DNA of 64,000 nucleotides, taken from assembly GCF_027587375.1 (NCBI RefSeq), contig NZ_JAMXIC010000010.1, positions 62,001-126,000 on the forward strand, read 5' to 3'. The DNA is from Arthrobacter sp. B2a2-09. GTDB lineage: Bacteria; Actinomycetota; Actinomycetes; Actinomycetales; Micrococcaceae. Under the pieces are notes generated by a model. It was not told the origin of the DNA, made no database searches, and saw only the letters and a list, made by a program, of their open reading frames with translations. Made by a program: the position numbers and the translations under genes. Positions 7,818 through 15,019 of this stretch are shown piece by piece (position 1 is the stretch's first letter; every line of letters starts with the position of its first letter).

Positions 7818-9361
7818 GCAACATCATTGACACCAAACGGACCCGTGCCACGGCCCATCGGGGCGACTCCAGCAAATACCTGGAGAACACGCTGCCCGCC
7901 ATCGCCTCAGCCATCGACGCGGGTGCGGACCTCGTGGAAGTGGACGTCCGGGTAACGAAGGACGGACAGGTGATCCTGCTCCACGACGCCTCGCTGCTCA
8001 GGATCTGGAGCCTCGACGCCGAAGCGGCAGACGTCGACTATGACCGCATCAGGCTACTGGGCGCCGGGGAGGAACGAATTCCCCTGCTTTCCGAAGCCCT
8101 CGAACTTTTCCGCGGAAGCCAATCAACTCTGCTCATTGACATGGACGAGCCCGGCCCCGCCGAGGCGGCCGCCGCCGTCGTACGCGAAAGCGGCATCGAA
8201 GTGGCCTGGTGCGGGAACCTGGACGGCATGCGGACCATCCGCGCCCTCGACCAGGATGCCCGGATCTGGCTGCCCTGGAGCAAGCGGACCGCCCCGCCGG
8301 AGGACCTGCTGGCCGAGCTGAATCCCGAGTTCGTCAATTCCGAGCACGTGGTTCTCAGCAAGCACATGGTCGAACAGATCCACGCCGCGGGAGCCAAGGT
8401 TGCGTGCTGGACCGTGGACGACTTGGAATCCATACGCTGGGCATTGGGACTTGGCGTGGATTCGATCACGAGCAACCAACTGGATCTATTGCAAAGCGCC
8501 ATCGCTGAAGACCCGCAGGTATGGGCTTCGGCCCGGGCTCCCAAGGGACTGGCCGGAGACGAGGTTCTTGAGTCCCGGAAAGTCGCGTTGGAACTGGCCG
8601 AATGGGCCGTCGGGTACATGCGCGACGCCGATCGCGGCCAGGTCTCTACCAAGGCGCACCCTGCTGATCTGGTCACGGAAGTCGATGTCGCCGTCGAGCG
8701 CTATGTCCGCGAAGTGATTGCTGCACGCCTTCCCGGCCACACGGTAGTGGGCGAGGAAATGGGCGGAGTCGCCGTGCCCGGTGCACCGTGTTGGTACCTC
8801 GATCCCGTCGACGGAACCACCAACTACGTGAACCACATTCCCTGGACGGCGTTCTCGCTTGCCTTAGCCGTGGACCGCAAGCCCGCGGTGGCCGTCGTCG
8901 CGGATCCTTGGCGTGGCGAGATTTTCGAGGGGTGGGCCGGTCATGGTGCCTGGCTGAACGGAAAGCCGCTATCGCTGGCTCCTGCGGGAGTTTCGACGGC
9001 GGCATTGGCTGGAACCGTGGTGGCGACCGAACTCGCGGGGCACTTGCCGTGGCCCGGAATGCTGGAACTGCTCGCCGAGCTCGGCGAGCGGCACAGCATC
9101 ATGCGGATCATGGGTTCGGCGACCATGACGGTGGTGGGCGTAGCTGCCGGGCGTGGTGCGGGGGCAATCATCGGGAGTTTCAGCCCGATCGACCATCTGG
9201 CGGCCACGCTTGTTGTTCAAGAGGCCGGAGGCATCGTCCTCAATTCCGAGGGCGAGATGGACACGTTCCCGAAACAGGGCGGGGTGCTTGCGGCCCGTCC
9301 GGAATACTCGGCCGAGCTTTACGAACTGTGGAGCCAGGCACATGCCGATGCCAGCAAGTGA
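7814..9361 (+). CDS. Fused glycerophosphodiester phosphodiesterase / inositol-monophosphatase-family phosphatase
   Basis: A 515-residue two-domain enzyme. Residues 10-235 are a GDPD TIM barrel: His15-Arg16-Gly17, ENT at 24-26, Glu42 and Asp44 (EVDV) and His57 (LLHD), the metal and acid/base residues of the family. Residues 255-505 are an IMPase/FBPase-fold phosphatase: Glu314-Glu315 (GEE), DPVDGTTN at 330-337 and Asp460 in SPIDHLAATL, i.e. a full Mg-binding set. GDPD cleaves glycerophosphodiesters and the IMPase domain removes phosphate from inositol phosphate or a similar monoester, so one chain could take glycerophosphoinositol to glycerol plus inositol plus phosphate. The TTG start overlaps the ATPase stop (TTGA), placing the enzyme in the importer operon. 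No signal peptide is seen, so it acts after uptake. The real product order is inferred. Confidence 0.85.
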   Translation: MSNIIDTKRTRATAHRGDSSKYLENTLPAIASAIDAGADLVEVDVRVTKDGQVILLHDASLLRIWSLDAEAADVDYDRIRLLGAGEERIPLLSEALELFRGSQSTLLIDMDEPGPAEAAAAVVRESGIEVAWCGNLDGMRTIRALDQDARIWLPWSKRTAPPEDLLAELNPEFVNSEHVVLSKHMVEQIHAAGAKVACWTVDDLESIRWALGLGVDSITSNQLDLLQSAIAEDPQVWASARAPKGLAGDEVLESRKVALELAEWAVGYMRDADRGQVSTKAHPADLVTEVDVAVERYVREVIAARLPGHTVVGEEMGGVAVPGAPCWYLDPVDGTTNYVNHIPWTAFSLALAVDRKPAVAVVADPWRGEIFEGWAGHGAWLNGKPLSLAPAGVSTAALAGTVVATELAGHLPWPGMLELLAELGERHSIMRIMGSATMTVVGVAAGRGAGAIIGSFSPIDHLAATLVVQEAGGIVLNSEGEMDTFPKQGGVLAARPEYSAELYELWSQAHADASK

Positions 9362-10193
9362 GCTCCTCTCCGACGCTGTTTCCATCCTTGACCGGCGGAG
9401 CCGCTTCGAACTGGTTGAGGAGGTCCGCCTCGACTTTCCGACGTACCACCCGCAGGGCATGGCGTTCGCCAAAGGGCTGACGTTCTTGTCGTCCGTTGAG
9501 ATCCTCGAGGCGCCGCGCCCTGCGGCGGATCCAGCGCTCCGCACTCCCGGACGGGGGAGCGGGCACGTGTTCGTCCTCGGGCCGGACGGCGGGCTCTTAC
9601 GCGACATCCATCTGGGCGAGGGCACCATCTACCACCCCGGTGGTATCGATTTCGACGGCGAACAGGTGTGGGTTTCTGTCGCTGAATACCGTGCCGGGAG
9701 CAGAAGCATCGTCTATACGATCGATCCGGACACCTTCGAAGTCCGCGAGCGGTTCCGTGTGGACGACCACATCGGCTGGATCCTCCGCGATCCCGGACTG
9801 GACCTGGTGTTCGGCGGAAGCTGGGGTTCCCGGCAGTTCTACACCTGGGATACGGAAGGCCGCCTCGTGGACCAGTGGGAGAACCCTGGCCACTTCGTTG
9901 ACTATCAGGATGCCCAGCTACTGGGTCCGGGCCTCTTGCTGTGCAGCGGGATCTCGTTGCTGCCGCAGGCCGATGGCACTTCCCTTGAGCTCGGGGGACT
10001 GGCCCTCGTGGAACCGCTACGGCAGAGAATAAGGCGGGACGTGCCCATCAGCGTGTTCAGCGGTGCCGGTCACGTAATCACACGCAATCCTGTCACCGTC
10101 ACCTCGGATGAATCCGGACTACTGATTCACGCAGCGCCGGATGACGGTGACGACGACGGCGGGACGCGGATACTGAGCTACAGGATCATTTAA
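9342..10193 (+). CDS. Predicted beta-propeller-like protein (DUF6454-type)
   Basis: A 283-residue soluble protein without a signal peptide, last gene of the importer operon. Features are a YHPQGMAF segment near 30-37, TIYHPGGIDFDG near 95-106, repeated short strand patterns (VWVSVAEYR, SIVYTIDPDTFEV, DLVFGGSWGSR, YTWDTEGRLVDQW) and GHFVDYQDAQLLG. This looks like a six-bladed propeller of the type annotated as DUF6454; I give the family name with moderate confidence and no function is known. ATG 9342 (or 9348) overlaps the phosphatase end by about 20 bp, indicating coupling. It could be a lactonase- or phytase-like enzyme acting on the released alcohol, but no catalytic residues can be assigned. 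Confidence 0.65.
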   Translation: MPMPASELLSDAVSILDRRSRFELVEEVRLDFPTYHPQGMAFAKGLTFLSSVEILEAPRPAADPALRTPGRGSGHVFVLGPDGGLLRDIHLGEGTIYHPGGIDFDGEQVWVSVAEYRAGSRSIVYTIDPDTFEVRERFRVDDHIGWILRDPGLDLVFGGSWGSRQFYTWDTEGRLVDQWENPGHFVDYQDAQLLGPGLLLCSGISLLPQADGTSLELGGLALVEPLRQRIRRDVPISVFSGAGHVITRNPVTVTSDESGLLIHAAPDDGDDDGGTRILSYRII

Positions 10194-10249
10194 CACAGCC
10201 GTGACAGAGCGGAAACGGGTCCTGAACGGGACCTCGATAGCGTGGCCGC

Positions 10250-10426
10250 ATGATCGTATCCATCATGTCCAAGGTGAGTGCCTGGATCGAAGCTGCCTAC
10301 TTCTACGACGCCGCCGAGCTGGGGGCTTCCGGAGCCACTGAAGCCACCCGGTACGGCTGGCTCCCTGCCCTCAGCGGTGTGGCCATTGCCGACGCGCAGG
10401 CCCGGAAAATCCGGGCCGCGGAGTAG
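10250..10426 (+). CDS. Small hypothetical protein (58 residues)
   Basis: An ATG-initiated ORF of 58 codons: an amphipathic N-terminal helix (MIVSIMSKVSAWIEAAYFY), a Gly/Ala-rich middle and a basic C-terminal helix (DAQARKIRAAE). It is followed immediately by a hairpin terminator, which supports its being a transcribed unit. Upstream is a 56-bp gap after the importer operon. I do not recognise the family. It carries no Cys/His and no convincing membrane helix. Confidence 0.45.
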   Translation: MIVSIMSKVSAWIEAAYFYDAAELGASGATEATRYGWLPALSGVAIADAQARKIRAAE

Positions 10427-10429
10427 CGC

Positions 10430-10453
10430 AAACCCCGAGATTCCGGGGTTTTC
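10430..10453 (+). terminator. Rho-independent terminator
   Basis: AACCCC...GGGGTT hairpin with a short G/C-rich loop followed by TTTT, four bases after the stop of the 58-residue ORF. Confidence 0.6.
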
Positions 10454-10569
10454 ACGTAGCCAAATGTCTTGTTGAACACACTATTCGTTGATGGCGTGTA
10501 CTATGCCCTAAACTGCTTCACTGAGGTGCCTGAAATGGCACTATGCAGCAACGAAAGTGAACTACAACA

Positions 10570-10872
10570 ATGGCTACCGATTACGACGCCCCACGCAAGA
10601 CCGAAGAAGAGTCTCCCGCCGAATCGCTCGAGGCCCTTCAGGCGTCGCGCGGCTCCGGTGCCCAGACTGCTGTCATCGACGTCGACGAGAACGACACAGC
10701 CGAGGGCATTGACCTTCCGGGCGCCGATCTGTCCGGCGAAGAACTGACCGTCATCGTTGTCCCGGAGCAGTCCGATGAATTTACGTGTTCATCGTGCTTC
10801 CTGGTCCGTCACCGGTCGCAGATCGCACTGGAAAAGAACGGCCTCAAGTACTGCCGCGACTGCGAAGGCTAA
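10570..10872 (+). CDS. DUF4193 family protein, zinc-ribbon-like
   Basis: A 100-residue acidic protein. Residues 1-70 are Glu/Asp-rich and low in complexity; the C-terminus has Cys73-x2-Cys76 and Cys95-x2-Cys98, a small zinc ribbon. The pattern (FTCSSCFLVRHRSQ, then YCRDC) is the DUF4193 signature found throughout Actinobacteria, commonly beside housekeeping genes and without assigned function. ATG 10570 follows an A-rich leader (AACTACAACA). TACTAT at about 10499 is a possible -10 box, but no well-spaced -35 was found. A strong terminator follows. Confidence 0.85.
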   Translation: MATDYDAPRKTEEESPAESLEALQASRGSGAQTAVIDVDENDTAEGIDLPGADLSGEELTVIVVPEQSDEFTCSSCFLVRHRSQIALEKNGLKYCRDCEG

Positions 10873-10888
10873 ACCCCGCACGCAAAGC

Positions 10889-10928
10889 AGCCCCGCCTGA
10901 CTGGAAACCAGCAACGGCGGGGCTTTTG
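10889..10928 (+). terminator. Rho-independent terminator after DUF4193 gene
   Basis: AGCCCCGCC / GGCGGGGCT arms of 9 bp enclose about 18 nt and are followed by TTTT. Confidence 0.8.
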
Positions 10929-11229
10929 CATGCCTAGCCCCATCGATTGCTGAGCAACTGTCGTTCTGAGCATTCAAAGCGACGGTTACGGAGCAATCGA
11001 TGCCGGGAGCGCTCCGGCGTCGTTATCCGGGATAACGAACAGAGGCGCGAAACGGTGCTGAAACCCCGGAAAATCGCGGAAGCCAGGCCGCCGAATCACG
11101 TCCCCGTGACCCTTCGCGAGGTCCATTAACGGTTGGGCGCCGAAGCGGATACGAAGCTCCTGAAAGGGCCCCGACGCTCCTACTCTTGAGGTATCGGATC
11201 GCTCAAGCACTCAAGGGGAGTGGGCCCAG
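10929..11229. other. Noncoding gap with no recognised element
   Basis: About 300 bp between the DUF4193 terminator and the AMIN-like gene. Both strands were read: no protein-like ORF, tRNA or clear dyad was found. The promoter of the downstream secreted-protein gene presumably lies toward 11150-11220. Confidence 0.4.
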
Positions 11230-11775
11230 ATGAGAAAGTTTCACGCGTGGTTGGCAGCTTTGCTAGTGGCCGCCGGGCTTGGTCTCGTGGCTCCAGGGGC
11301 AGCGTTCGCAGCCCCGTATTGCGGGATCGTCTGGGGATCGTTGGCGAAGTCCAACCCAGCGCTAACCCAGGCACAAGTGGTCAATGTCAGGACGGGCCAG
11401 CAGCTCTGTTTTGACCGCCTGGTGATCGACCTGAACGGCGCCGTTGCCGGCTATTCAATCCGCTATGTTCCACAAGTACTGCAGGACGGCTCGGGACTTC
11501 CCGTAGATCTGAGGGGCAATGCGTTCCTGCAAGTCACAGTCAACGCTCCCGCGTACAACTCCAGTGGCAGTGCCACGTACAACCCGGCCGACAAGAATGG
11601 GCTCACGAACGTCTCGGACTACAAGACCTTCCGGCAGGTGGCCTACGCGGGCAGCTTTGAGGGATACACCAGCCTTGGCCTGGGTCTCCGCTCCCGGCTC
11701 CCCTTCAGGGTCTTCACGTTGGCCGGTCCCGGAACGGGATCGCGCCTGGTGGTCGACGTCGCGCATATGTGGTGA
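11230..11775 (+). CDS. Secreted AMIN-like domain protein
   Basis: A 181-residue exported protein: basic start MRKFHAW, a hydrophobic core, and a probable AFA-AP signal-peptidase I site near residue 27, with no lipobox cysteine. The mature domain matches the actinobacterial 'AMIN-like' fold: FDRLVIDLNG near 62-71, YSIRYV, FLQVTVNAPAYN, then FEGYTSLGLGLRSRLPFRVFTLAGPG and RLVVDVAHMW at the C-terminus. AMIN domains bind cell-wall polymers, so a wall-associated role is likely though unproven. ATG 11230 is preceded by AAGGGGAG. It is a lone gene, terminated by the hairpin at 11841. Confidence 0.75.
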   Translation: MRKFHAWLAALLVAAGLGLVAPGAAFAAPYCGIVWGSLAKSNPALTQAQVVNVRTGQQLCFDRLVIDLNGAVAGYSIRYVPQVLQDGSGLPVDLRGNAFLQVTVNAPAYNSSGSATYNPADKNGLTNVSDYKTFRQVAYAGSFEGYTSLGLGLRSRLPFRVFTLAGPGTGSRLVVDVAHMW

Positions 11776-11840
11776 GCCGCTAGCGGCCCGGCCGCCGGCC
11801 GCCGGCCGGCCTGAACGCAGGGCGAGGTCCCGACACACAA

Positions 11841-11880
11841 CAGAAGCCCTGTTCCGGTTGATTCCGGAACAGGGCTTCTG
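11841..11880. terminator. Perfect 17-bp bidirectional hairpin
   Basis: CAGAAGCCCTGTTCCGG, a TTGATT loop, and the exact complement form a 17-bp stem between two convergent genes (AMIN-like on + and APC permease on -). A long T-tract is lacking on either side, but position and stability support termination in both directions. Confidence 0.75.
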
Positions 11881-11890
11881 ACGCGTTGAG

Positions 11891-11917
11891 GGTTACTCGG
11901 GTTACTCGGGTTACTCG
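11891..11917. repeat. Three tandem 9-bp units at the permease 3' end
   Basis: GGTTACTCG occurs three times head-to-tail. Read on the minus strand it yields successive in-frame TAA codons (11911-11913 and two downstream), so the permease ends in a triple-stop array created by slippage. Confidence 0.7.
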
Positions 11918-13476
11918 GGTACTACGAGGGCCGGAGTGTCCTGGCGGAGGGTTTCGCCGCGGAAGAAGCCGGGCCGGACGCGGGCCATGATCACCATGAC
12001 CACCGCTCCGAAGGCCAGAATGCCCACGCCTATGATGAACACGAGACCGACGCCGAAGATCTCGGAACCGCTCCCGAAGGACGGGGACCAGCTGTCCACT
12101 GCCGTCTGGATGAAGACGAGGGTCAGAACTACGCCACCGATCACCGGGAAGAGCAGGCGCATGAAGAAGTTGCGGACGCTGCTGAACACGCTGTGCCGGA
12201 AGTACCAAGCGCATGCAAAGGCGGTCATTCCGTAGTAGAAGCAGATCATCAAGCCCAGGGCCAGGATGGTGTCGTTAAGGACGTTCTCGCTGACTACCTT
12301 CATGATGGCGTAGAACCCGCCGGAGATAGCCCCGGCCATGATGGTTGCGAAACCGGGGGAACCGAAGCGCTTGCTCACGGTGGAGAACTTCTGGGGGAGG
12401 GCGCCGTAGTGCCCCATGGCGAGCAGGCTTCGGGCGGGGGAGGCCATGGTGGACTGCAGGGACGACGCTGTGCCTGCGAGTACGGCCAGGGACATCAGGA
12501 TGGCCAGGGGACCCATCACGGGGGAGGCCAGTGCGGCGAAGATGTTGGACTGGTTGTCCGGGTTGTTCAGCCCGATGCCGTCGCCACCAACGCCTGCGAC
12601 CATCATCGTTGCGACGATCACTGCGACGTAGAGTCCCAGGACGGCGATCGCCGTCGTGGTTCCGGCTTTGCCGGCAGTGCCCTTGCCGCCCTTGGTCTCT
12701 TCATTGACCGTCAGGCAGACGTCCCAGCCCCAGTAGACGAAGACTGCCAGGGACATGCCGGCAGCGAACTGCTCGAAGCTGCTGATCTTCGTGGGGTCGA
12801 ACCAGTCCCAGCTGAAGGCAAGCGCGGTGGGGGTGTCACCCGATGAGGCGTGGGTGAGGGCCATGACGACGAAGACGCCCAAGACCACTACCTGGAACCC
12901 AACCATGGCGTACTGCACCAGTTTGGTGGCGTGCAGGCCCCGGTAGCTGACCCAGACAGCCAGCGCCACGAAAGCCAGGCACGTGGCGATGTTCAAGGCC
13001 TTGTTGGAGGTGAGGTTCGCAAGGTCGGGATTGCCGAAAACCTGGGCGAGGAAGAGGTAGAAGAAGTCCACCGCGACGCCCGCCAGGTTGGACAAAACAA
13101 TGATGTTCGCGGCCAGCAGCCCCCAGCCGCCCATCCAGCCGATGAACGGGCCGAAGGCCTTGGTCGCCCAGGTGAAGGTGGTGCCGCTGTCCGGGGAGTC
13201 TGCGTTGAGCTCGCGGTAGGCGAACGCCACGAGGATCATCGGGATGAACGCGACGATGAAGATCGCGGGCAACTGCAGGCCCACCGCGTTGACCGCCGGG
13301 CCCAGTGAGCTGGTCAGGCTGTAGGCGGGCGCCACTGAGGAAATACCAAGGACGACGACGGCGAGGAGCCCCAGCTGCCCCGTCTTGAGTCCTTTGCCGC
13401 TGATGCCGTGTTCGGTGCCGGCGGGATCGTGGGCCTCCACGGTTTTCCTTGCGCTTGGGCGGGTTATTTGAGTCAT
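11911..13476 (-). CDS. APC superfamily amino-acid/amine permease
   Basis: A 521-residue permease with about twelve to fourteen helices. An N-terminal cytoplasmic tail of about 45 residues precedes SSVAPAYSLTSSLGP, the unwound helix-1 region of APC transporters. Substrate class (amino acid, amine or polyamine) cannot be fixed from sequence. The start is taken at ATG 13476 (MTQITRPSARK), with AAAGAG eight bases upstream; the open frame runs to 13587 but that extension overlaps the promoter and operator. On the minus strand TTGCGC (13618-13613), 17 bp, CATACT (13595-13590) forms a plausible promoter overlapped by a palindromic operator. It is a single-gene transcription unit. Confidence 0.85.
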   Translation of the reverse strand: MTQITRPSARKTVEAHDPAGTEHGISGKGLKTGQLGLLAVVVLGISSVAPAYSLTSSLGPAVNAVGLQLPAIFIVAFIPMILVAFAYRELNADSPDSGTTFTWATKAFGPFIGWMGGWGLLAANIIVLSNLAGVAVDFFYLFLAQVFGNPDLANLTSNKALNIATCLAFVALAVWVSYRGLHATKLVQYAMVGFQVVVLGVFVVMALTHASSGDTPTALAFSWDWFDPTKISSFEQFAAGMSLAVFVYWGWDVCLTVNEETKGGKGTAGKAGTTTAIAVLGLYVAVIVATMMVAGVGGDGIGLNNPDNQSNIFAALASPVMGPLAILMSLAVLAGTASSLQSTMASPARSLLAMGHYGALPQKFSTVSKRFGSPGFATIMAGAISGGFYAIMKVVSENVLNDTILALGLMICFYYGMTAFACAWYFRHSVFSSVRNFFMRLLFPVIGGVVLTLVFIQTAVDSWSPSFGSGSEIFGVGLVFIIGVGILAFGAVVMVIMARVRPGFFRGETLRQDTPALVVPE

Positions 13477-13567
13477 GTTATTGGCTCTTTCTAGATGGCC
13501 GAGAGGTGCTGCTGGGTGATGCCGCGGCATCCGGTCATCCGCGGTGCTCTCCTTTGAGACGGGAGTC

Positions 13568-13592
13568 ACTAAATGAATGACGTTCATTTAGT
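13568..13592. promoter_or_regulatory. TetR-type operator over the APC permease promoter
   Basis: ACTAAATGAA-TGACG-TTCATTTAGT: perfect 10-bp inverted arms with a 5-bp centre. It overlaps the -10 hexamer (13590-13595, minus strand) and the inferred start site, the position expected for repression. Arm length and symmetry are typical of TetR-family operators. No TetR gene is adjacent. Confidence 0.65.
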
Positions 13593-13658
13593 ATGGACGC
13601 GGAGAAGCCTTGGCGCAAGTGGTATTGCCAAACAATTTTGGTTCGGGGCAGATCATTT

Positions 13659-13701
13659 GAGCGAGCGTCTGCCCGGAATGGCCCAAAAGTGAGCGAGCGT
13701 C
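13659..13701 (+). repeat. Two copies of the TGAGCGAGCGTC dispersed repeat
   Basis: TGAGCGAGCGTC at 13659-13670 and 13690-13701, same orientation, in the gap between the permease promoter and fliW. The same 12-mer builds the large tandem array at 56363-56890, so this is a dispersed intergenic repeat family. Confidence 0.75.
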
Positions 13702-13730
13702 GGGGTCTCAACTAGGGGAGCGGGTGCTGC

Positions 13731-14132
13731 TTAGGCGCTCAGCTCGGCCCGGAGGGGGTATTCCTTGCTGTCCAGGAGAAGCTGCGTGCAGCGGCCGGTT
13801 TCCGGGTTCAACACGATGGGGGCCGCGAGGTTGACCGTGGTCTTTTCCGGAGTAGGGTTAACCACGACCAGGATGGTTGCCAGCCCAGCCGGATCCAGCC
13901 CGGCCCGGTCCAGGCCAAGATCCTCCAGTGTTGCGCGGGGGATAGTGGGCGCGTAGTCCGGAACATAAACGGCGGCCTCGGCCAGGAACATCCGGATGCG
14001 CGGGCTGGCCGACTCCATCGCGTAGAGCCCGGGGGCGCCGTCGATTCCCCGCAAAGCGAAGCCGTCAGAAGTTTCAAGCCCCGGCATGGGCGCGGTGAAG
14101 CTCAACTCCCGGGAAGCCTGTGCCGTGCTCAT
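13731..14132 (-). CDS. fliW: Flagellar assembly factor FliW
   Basis: A 133-residue FliW homologue: the domain opens with ELSFTAPMPGLE and contains VVVNPTPEKTTVNLAAPIVLNPETGRCTQLLLD at about 92-124, the FliW core signature. FliW binds flagellin and antagonises CsrA, so flagellin translation is adjusted to secretion. It is last in the leftward flgN-flgK-flgL-fliW unit. Its ATG overlaps the flgL stop (ATGA), which couples the two. The usual partner csrA is not present in this window. A gap of about 140 bp with dispersed repeats follows. Confidence 0.85.
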   Translation of the reverse strand: MSTAQASRELSFTAPMPGLETSDGFALRGIDGAPGLYAMESASPRIRMFLAEAAVYVPDYAPTIPRATLEDLGLDRAGLDPAGLATILVVVNPTPEKTTVNLAAPIVLNPETGRCTQLLLDSKEYPLRAELSA

Positions 14133-15016
14133 TTGAGGAAATCCATGAGCGTGGGCTGGAGCGTCTTGGCGGTGACCGCGAGGGCAACCTGGTAGTTGGT
14201 CTCCTGCAGCTTCAAGTCCATGACTACCTTTCCTATGTCTGCGTCTTCAATTCCGGAGCGCTGGACCTCAAGCGAAGCCTTCAGCCCGTCCACGGAGTTC
14301 TGCGCGCTCATAAGCTTGGTCTGCCGCGCTCCGACGTCTGCCCGCCCGCTGATGACTGTCTTAATGCTGTCGCTGAGTGCCGTCAAACGGCTGCTGACGT
14401 CCGCGCCGGAGCGGATGTCAGCGACGACGTTGCCCACCAAGGCGAAGACCGAGGTGGCGCCGCTCCCGAAGATCGCACCGCCGTCGGCGTCTACGCGCAC
14501 CGTTTGTCTCGCATCGACGCGCCGCTCCACTGTACTGCCGGGCGTTCCATTGAAGACAGGTGGCGTGGCATTGCTGAACGCGCCGGCTGAATCGGAGCTT
14601 CCAGCGAAGACGTTGCGGCCGAGGTACTGCGTGTTCGCGCTGCCCAGGAGATCCTTGTTGAGTCCCTCGATTTCGACGGCGATCGCCTCCTTGGCGGAGT
14701 CGTTGAGCGAGCCGTTCGAGGCCTGCACGGTGAGGTCACGGATACGGGTGAGGACGTTGGTCGCCTGGCTAAGGGCTCCGTCAGCGGTGGTCAACCAGCC
14801 ATTGCCGTCGTTGATGTTGTTCGAATACTGTCCGGCGGCGCTGATCTGTCCACGCACAGCCAAGGCATTCGCCAGCCCCGTTGGGTCGTCTGAGGGCCGG
14901 GTGATGTTCGTGAGGTTGCTGGCCTTGTCCTGCAGTGCGGCAAGCTTGGCCTGACCCGCCTGCAGATTCAGTTGCGCGGCGGCGGCCATCGTCTGGGTGG
15001 TGACTCTGTTCAGCAT
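14129..15016 (-). CDS. flgL: Flagellar hook-filament junction protein FlgL (HAP3)
   Basis: A 295-residue protein with flagellin-like ends: N-terminal MLNRVTTQTMAAAAQLNLQAGQAKLAALQ (coiled D0) and C-terminal ETNYQVALAVTAKTLQPTLMDFLK. FlgL joins the filament to the FlgK layer of the hook. The length is close to the family norm. It starts 3 bp after the flgK stop and overlaps fliW at its end. It is translated from ATG 15016. Confidence 0.92.
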   Translation of the reverse strand: MLNRVTTQTMAAAAQLNLQAGQAKLAALQDKASNLTNITRPSDDPTGLANALAVRGQISAAGQYSNNINDGNGWLTTADGALSQATNVLTRIRDLTVQASNGSLNDSAKEAIAVEIEGLNKDLLGSANTQYLGRNVFAGSSDSAGAFSNATPPVFNGTPGSTVERRVDARQTVRVDADGGAIFGSGATSVFALVGNVVADIRSGADVSSRLTALSDSIKTVISGRADVGARQTKLMSAQNSVDGLKASLEVQRSGIEDADIGKVVMDLKLQETNYQVALAVTAKTLQPTLMDFLK

Positions 15017-15019
15017 GGC

